64,000 nucleotides of DNA, from the NCBI RefSeq assembly GCF_000002425.4, contig NC_037257.1:13143232-13207231 (forward strand), given 5' to 3'. The DNA comes from Physcomitrium patens. Lineage: Eukaryota > Streptophyta > Bryopsida > Funariales > Funariaceae. The notes beneath the pieces were generated by a model. It ran no database searches. It saw only the letters and a list, made by a program, of their open reading frames with translations, and was not told the DNA's origin. This document shows positions 59,561 through 64,000 of this stretch, one piece after another (the first letter of the stretch is position 1; the number at the start of each line of letters is the position of its first letter). The position numbers and the translations under genes were made by a program.

Positions 59561-60869
59561 TGTCATATTATGGTTTGGCTATTATTTGAAAACAATGTAA
59601 TTATGTACTTAATATATAATTTACTAAGTAATATGGTGAGAGCCATGTTAATAGATTTTAGTTAGTTGTAGAATATAATTTGATTATTATGTTAAAAAGA
59701 GGTTGTTTAAAATGATTGCTATAGAATTTGTATAACTTTAATTTCTTTTTGAAAGTGGCTTTTAAGGTTAGTTTTGGTTGATAGTAACTTCTAAATATTT
59801 AAAGTCACCTTTGTTAGACATTGGTGACCTTTGGAAACTTATTTTGATTCTTTTATTTGATGTTTAGAGCATAAATTATGTAAATCTTATAAAAAAAAGG
59901 ATTGAAGAAGGGTTTTGGTAGCAAAGGAAGTAATAAGGGTACCAATATAGATGAATGGAGATGGATGATATAAATCTCCATTCCTATTGATCAAAAATCA
60001 TGACCAATGGACTTTGAGGAGACTGCTCGAGGTCATATTAGGAATTAGGATTAGTTTCTCGGAGTCATTTGAGCTTTGAAGGCTAGAATTAACAAGTTTA
60101 GGTTTTTGGCTATGATTTTGGTACAAGTTTTGTATGGTTTGGAGTTAATATGAAGGAGATATATACACTCAAAGTTAGGAAGTTGATTTGAGAGCTATTG
60201 TCACTCTTTTTGGCATAACACACGCGTACGGATAGCAATTGAGAATCAGCAATTACTACTGAAGAGAGTACTTTTGCAACTACACTTTTTGTAGACTGCT
60301 TATTGGATTTCAAGCATGGATGAAGGAGTTATTGGATTTTGAAGTTAGTGCATACAATCTAAAGGTAGTAAGTAACCTGATTTATTAGTGGTTGTGTCTT
60401 AAGCAATATCTTGAGCAATTTGATAAGGTATTGGCTCAAAATTTTAGGAAATGTGTAAATTCATGTTAATAAACTTTATACATAAGTTTGATGATATTTG
60501 ATTATTGAGTTGTTGAGATATTAAGAAAATAGTACTCGAGTGTTTGTAAATTAGGGTTTAGAATGTTTGCTAGAGTTTCTTAGATGCTAGAAGATCGGGA
60601 GTGAATTTATAGTTGGTTTTTTTGTGGTAAAAGTTAAAGTTTATTTCTACTAATCTTATAAATTTGAGACAAATTGAACGATAAAATCAAGAGTTATGAA
60701 TTTCTAAAGTTCGAAAAAAAAAAAAAATTGTAAAAAAAATATGTTTTGAGTTTTATGCAAAATAAAGGAATTTTGGAAGCTAAGAAAAGATTTATATAAA
60801 GATTTAAGGTATATTCTCTATAGCTAGATGTCTAGTGTATTCTTTCATAGCAAATCACACCATGCGACA
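59561..60869 (+). mobile_element. S element copy 11
   Basis: 1309 bp from TGTCATATTATGG to CACCATGCGACA, ending with the family signature TAGCTAGATGTCTAGTGTATTC (about 60821). Right flank CCAT (60870-60873) resembles GCAT (58297-58300) left of copy 10, as if the two copies entered as one unit. Confidence 0.72.
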
Positions 60870-61660
60870 CCATTAATATCGATTTTGGCACATGCACCAT
60901 TAGAAAAATGGAGGATTGATTTTGTAGGACTAATTGCTTCAGCTTTTAAAAATGGACAGAAAAGATATATTTTAATAGCAATTGATTTTGTCACCAAATG
61001 GATTAAGGCTGTGGCAACAGAAATCGATAATGTCAATATAGTAGCCACATTTTTATATGAGAACATTCACCCATTTTAGATATTTTAAAGAATTAATTAG
61101 CAATTGAGGAACTTATTTTATTAATTCTATGATTGCACCCTTGATAGATAAATATGAGATTAAACATCAAAAAACATCTCCATATCATCCTCAGGCCAAT
61201 AAATAGACTAAAAAGACCAATGATGTTCTATATAAAATTTTAATTAAGTTAGTATTTGGTGCAGAAGAGATTGGGATACTAAATTATTTACAGCATTGTC
61301 GGCATGTTGTACTATGTATAAAATAACTACCAATTCTATACTATTTTAATTAGTATATGGACAAGAGGCAATCTTATCAATTGAATTTGAGGTACAGAGT
61401 TTAATAATTACATTAGATAAACATCTTGGCGACAAGGAATCCTTCCAATATCGATAAGCAGAATTGAAAAAATTAGATGAAGTTAGGGCTATGACTCTAC
61501 TAACAATGGAAGTTATGCAGTGTCAATGTAAGAATTATTATTATAATAAATTACATCCCAATTTTTTTCTATCCAATGATCTAGTGCTTCTTTATGATAG
61601 CAGATTTAATACTTTTCCAGAAAAATTTCAAATCCATTGGTATGAACCGTTATCGTAATG
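60870..61660 (+). pseudogene. Integrase of the second lineage
   Basis: PLISILAHAPLEKWRIDFVGLIASAFKNGQKRYILIAIDFVTKWIKAVATEI carries the first Asp. Worn blocks around the second Asp and Glu follow (near 61100-61200; HPQAN-like SSSGQ). Then come KITTNSILF*LVYGQEAILSIEFEV and LKKLDEVRAMTLLTMEVMQCQCKNYYYNKLHPNFFLSNDLVLLYDSRF. No chromodomain follows. Confidence 0.85.
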
Positions 61661-62450
61661 TAATACAACTATATAATGAAATTATAATCAAAATTGAATT
61701 TCTAATTAATATATAATTATCTTGGTTTAATTATAATTTAAAGTATCTAAACGTGGCTTTTATAAAAGCTTCTTAGGTTATTTTCTTATCTTAATAATTA
61801 GTAGGTTGAAGGTTAGTTAGTAATTTTACCTTCTAGGTTGTAGAGACTCTTCTACTATCTTAGAAAGGCCATAAATTGATAAAATCAGATTAGAAGAGGT
61901 AAATAATTAGTATATTTGGTACTAGGATTAAGTTGAGAGTAGGATTGGGCTAAAAAATCCTTAGGATAGGATAGATTGATTATCGGGGGTCGACCATTTG
62001 TGAGACAGGGTCGAAATTAGACCTTTGGCCACTAAAACAACGGCCTAGGGCAAAATAGGATTTCATTCATAGATCAAAGGTTAGGATTTGAGAGCTAGCT
62101 TGAAGTTCATTCCAGAGACATAAGAATTATTTTGAAAGGATTGTGGAAGACATAGAAATTGTTGTTCAAAGTTAGGATTTGTAACAATGATTTGGGTTTT
62201 ATATAATATAATTAGAGCTAGCAATTTTGGCTAGTTCGTGTAATTGATATGACATCTATGGTTGAAAATTTGATATTTTTTGGATTATTGGATGTGCTAA
62301 GTGTATACAAATTTTGTGATAATCTAACGGTGCAGTTTAAAAATATCTAGTTTTTAGCACAAGAGGGTTTCAAAAGGTGGCAGTTTTGTTAAAGTAAAAG
62401 TAGAAAATGTTACCTTGTATAGGATATTATCTTAGGTAAGTTGCTAGTGG
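61661..62450. other. Spacer downstream of the second-lineage integrase, nothing identified
   Basis: No coding similarity. It could include the 3' end of the second-lineage element, but no LTR pair was recognised. Confidence 0.45.
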
Positions 62451-62579
62451 TCAAAGGTTTGACTCTTGGTATATGGTAAGGGCATCCAATGGATATAAGA
62501 TGAAGTCATGGATCAAGAGTCAAAGTCAAAAGGATAAAGTATTAACAAGGGAATATCTAAAGACTAAGTATGAATGATT

Positions 62580-62745
62580 AGTGTGTGTTATAGGATACCC
62601 TCATAGTTCAAGAGATACCAAAGGATTCTAAGAGCATGTGTGTAAGACGTATGACTAATTAGTATTGGACATAGGATACTCTTAGGACTCATGAGATGCC
62701 AAAAGGATCCTAAGGCCATGTGTGTAAAAGTCAAAAAGTGGATGT
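62580..62745 (+). repeat. Two imperfect 81-bp tandem units
   Basis: ATAGGATACCCTCATAG (62590) and ATAGGATACTCTTAGGA (62671) each lead through GAGATACCAAAGGATTCTAAG-type sequence to CATGTGTGTAA. The period is 81 bp. Confidence 0.75.
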
Positions 62746-63457
62746 TGTCTTTTAGGGCAACAACTACCACCTATAAGTAATGGGTGTTGGAAGTGAGAGA
62801 TATCTTACTCTATACTCTCTTTGTGTGCAACCTTACTAATGCTAAGTGTTGTATCTTCTAAGTACTTGTTTTCTTAATAGGTTATGGGCCCACTCACCTT
62901 TACTTGTGAGTTTTGAAGTACTTTGAATTCTTTCTTGCTGTAAGGAGTAGATCTTATGATTATTGCTGAAGTTTGAGTTTGTTATCTTCTAATCCTTCTT
63001 ATGCATCTAGTTGTTGATGTAATTTTGCTCTTATTTATTGTTAAGTGCACTCATAGTCTTTGTTGATGTTAGACTCCATATAATGATGTTTTAGAATTCT
63101 AGTATTATATTTCTTTGCTGAAACTTATCATTGATGTTCTAACTTTGTGGTTTCATATACTTAACTTCTTAAGAGATCATTCTATTTTCATAAGAAGTAT
63201 ATTTTGTGAGGTAAGAAGTATTTTTTGAGAAAAGAAGAATGATTGAAAAGCGGCAAAGCTTATACAAGAAGTTTAGATAGAGTGTAAGACTTGTGAGATG
63301 TCTTATATGTAAAGTTGAGAGTGATACAAGAGTGAAATTGCTTGTTTACTTATAAAGAGGGCATTCGGGGTTTCTAAGGCAGTAACACCTTCTTGTTGAT
63401 TTTGAGAGTTCTATATCTTGTTTTTTTGATTTTTTTTCAAACATCCCTTCCTTAGAT
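62746..63457 (+). other. Probable leader/LTR region of a copia-type element
   Basis: Precedes the copia-type gag on the same strand. TGTTGGAAGTGAGAGATATC at 62785 looks like a plant copia LTR start, but no second LTR is in the window and no primer site was recognised. Confidence 0.35.
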
Positions 63458-63680
63458 ATGGCTTCAAGTGAGGATGAGAGCTTGAGAGTGATTGAAAAAT
63501 TTAGTGGTGACAACTTTTACCATTGGAAGAAAAAAATGGAGCTTTTGTTGGCTTCATTGGATCTTTGAGACATTGTTGATGAAAGTGAAGACCCTCCAAG
63601 TGACAATGTTGATATCAAAGTGAAGAAGGATTACAAATGTCATGAAAGGAAGGCTTTTGGTATGATTGCAACAAACCTTG
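63458..63680 (+). pseudogene. Ty1/copia gag N-terminus, cut by an insertion
   Basis: Starts MASSEDESLRVIEKFSGDNF then YHWKKKMELLLASLDL*DIVDESEDPP, the conserved start of plant copia gag, where a Trp in xWxxKM and the LDLWDIV motif are typical. Here the LW Trp is a TGA. It is interrupted at 63681 by a chromovirus LTR. Confidence 0.85.
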
Positions 63681-64000
63681 TGTCACGGACACAAAATACA
63701 GACTTGAAATCTAACAAGAAGTTCAAGAAGAAGTGGCAGAACTAGATTAAACAGATGAGTACAAGAACAATACCAGAAAGGTGAGCTAGAACTCCAAGAG
63801 ATGTGTTGTCGAGACTGAAGAATCCTTCAGCCTCGACTCCTATATATACTACTGAATAGGAAGCTTCTCGAGCTACTTCCGCTAACTAGGACGCTTCTCC
63901 AACAACTTCTACTAATTAGGAAACTTCTCGAGCAACTTCCTAGAATCTATCAGAATATTTTAGAACCTTCTAAAAATATTCTAGAACCTTCTAAGAGAAT
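63681..64000 (-). repeat. Chromovirus LTR, cut by the window end
   Basis: TGTCACGGACACAAAATACAGAC at its start matches 2133 and 7876. It includes the TTGTCGAGACTG block (63806-63817), TATATATA (63841-63848, again 31 bp from it) and the GAAGCTTCTCGAGC-type repeats. The first 320 bp are in the window. By orientation it is the inner end of a solo LTR or the 3' LTR of a minus-strand element lying to the right. Confidence 0.92.

Noticed and set aside
1..64000. tRNA, rRNA, CRISPR array, bacterial operon or virus genome
   Set aside because: No cloverleaf, conserved rRNA block, regular spacer-repeat array or envelope-like gene was seen; all retroelement genes are of plant LTR retrotransposon type.

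Overview
The window looks like nuclear DNA of a land plant, most likely a bryophyte (inference). It is strongly AT-rich, full of nested and decayed LTR retrotransposons, and holds one recognisable ordinary host gene, a plant-type 4'-phosphopantetheinyl transferase with eight predicted exons. The main retroelement is a Ty3/gypsy chromovirus of the fungal-looking type reported from mosses. No tRNA, rRNA, CRISPR array, operon or bacterial signal was seen.

Layout. 1-8.8 kb: a plus-strand chromovirus relic (1-2132, resuming at 8322) is split by a complete, younger minus-strand element of the same family (2133-8321; 446-bp LTRs; 5-bp target duplication CCGAC). 8.8-31 kb: two older minus-strand chromovirus relics (9.6-16.0 and 17.5-22.8 kb), a plus-strand tail (26.1-26.9 kb), an inverted repeat (24.6-26.0 kb), and six copies of a 1.3-1.7 kb sequence with TGTC...GACA ends, here called S elements. 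31.4-36.5 kb: a GC-richer island with the transferase gene on the minus strand. 38.5-47.4 kb: old LTR-like repeats, then a plus-strand chromovirus relic from 5' LTR to the terminal ORF, its gag split by an S element. 47.4-61.7 kb: parts of a second Ty3/gypsy lineage without chromodomain, one integrase fragment on minus and a long gag-to-integrase relic on plus, with four more S elements. 61.7-64 kb: a Ty1/copia gag start cut by another young chromovirus LTR that runs off the window.

Two features of the chromovirus LTR stand out. First, the 12 bases at the predicted transcript start, 31 bp below a TATATATA box, are complementary to the bases immediately after the 5' LTR. This is the arrangement of Tf1-like self-priming, and the pair co-varies in an older copy. 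Second, the LTR upstream of that TATA box is packed with perfect alternating GAA/TTC units, i.e. heat-shock elements. Almost all retroelement genes here are broken, often by C-to-T or G-to-A changes that create stops or replace catalytic Asp/Glu. The transferase gene is intact in every exon assigned and is probably functional.
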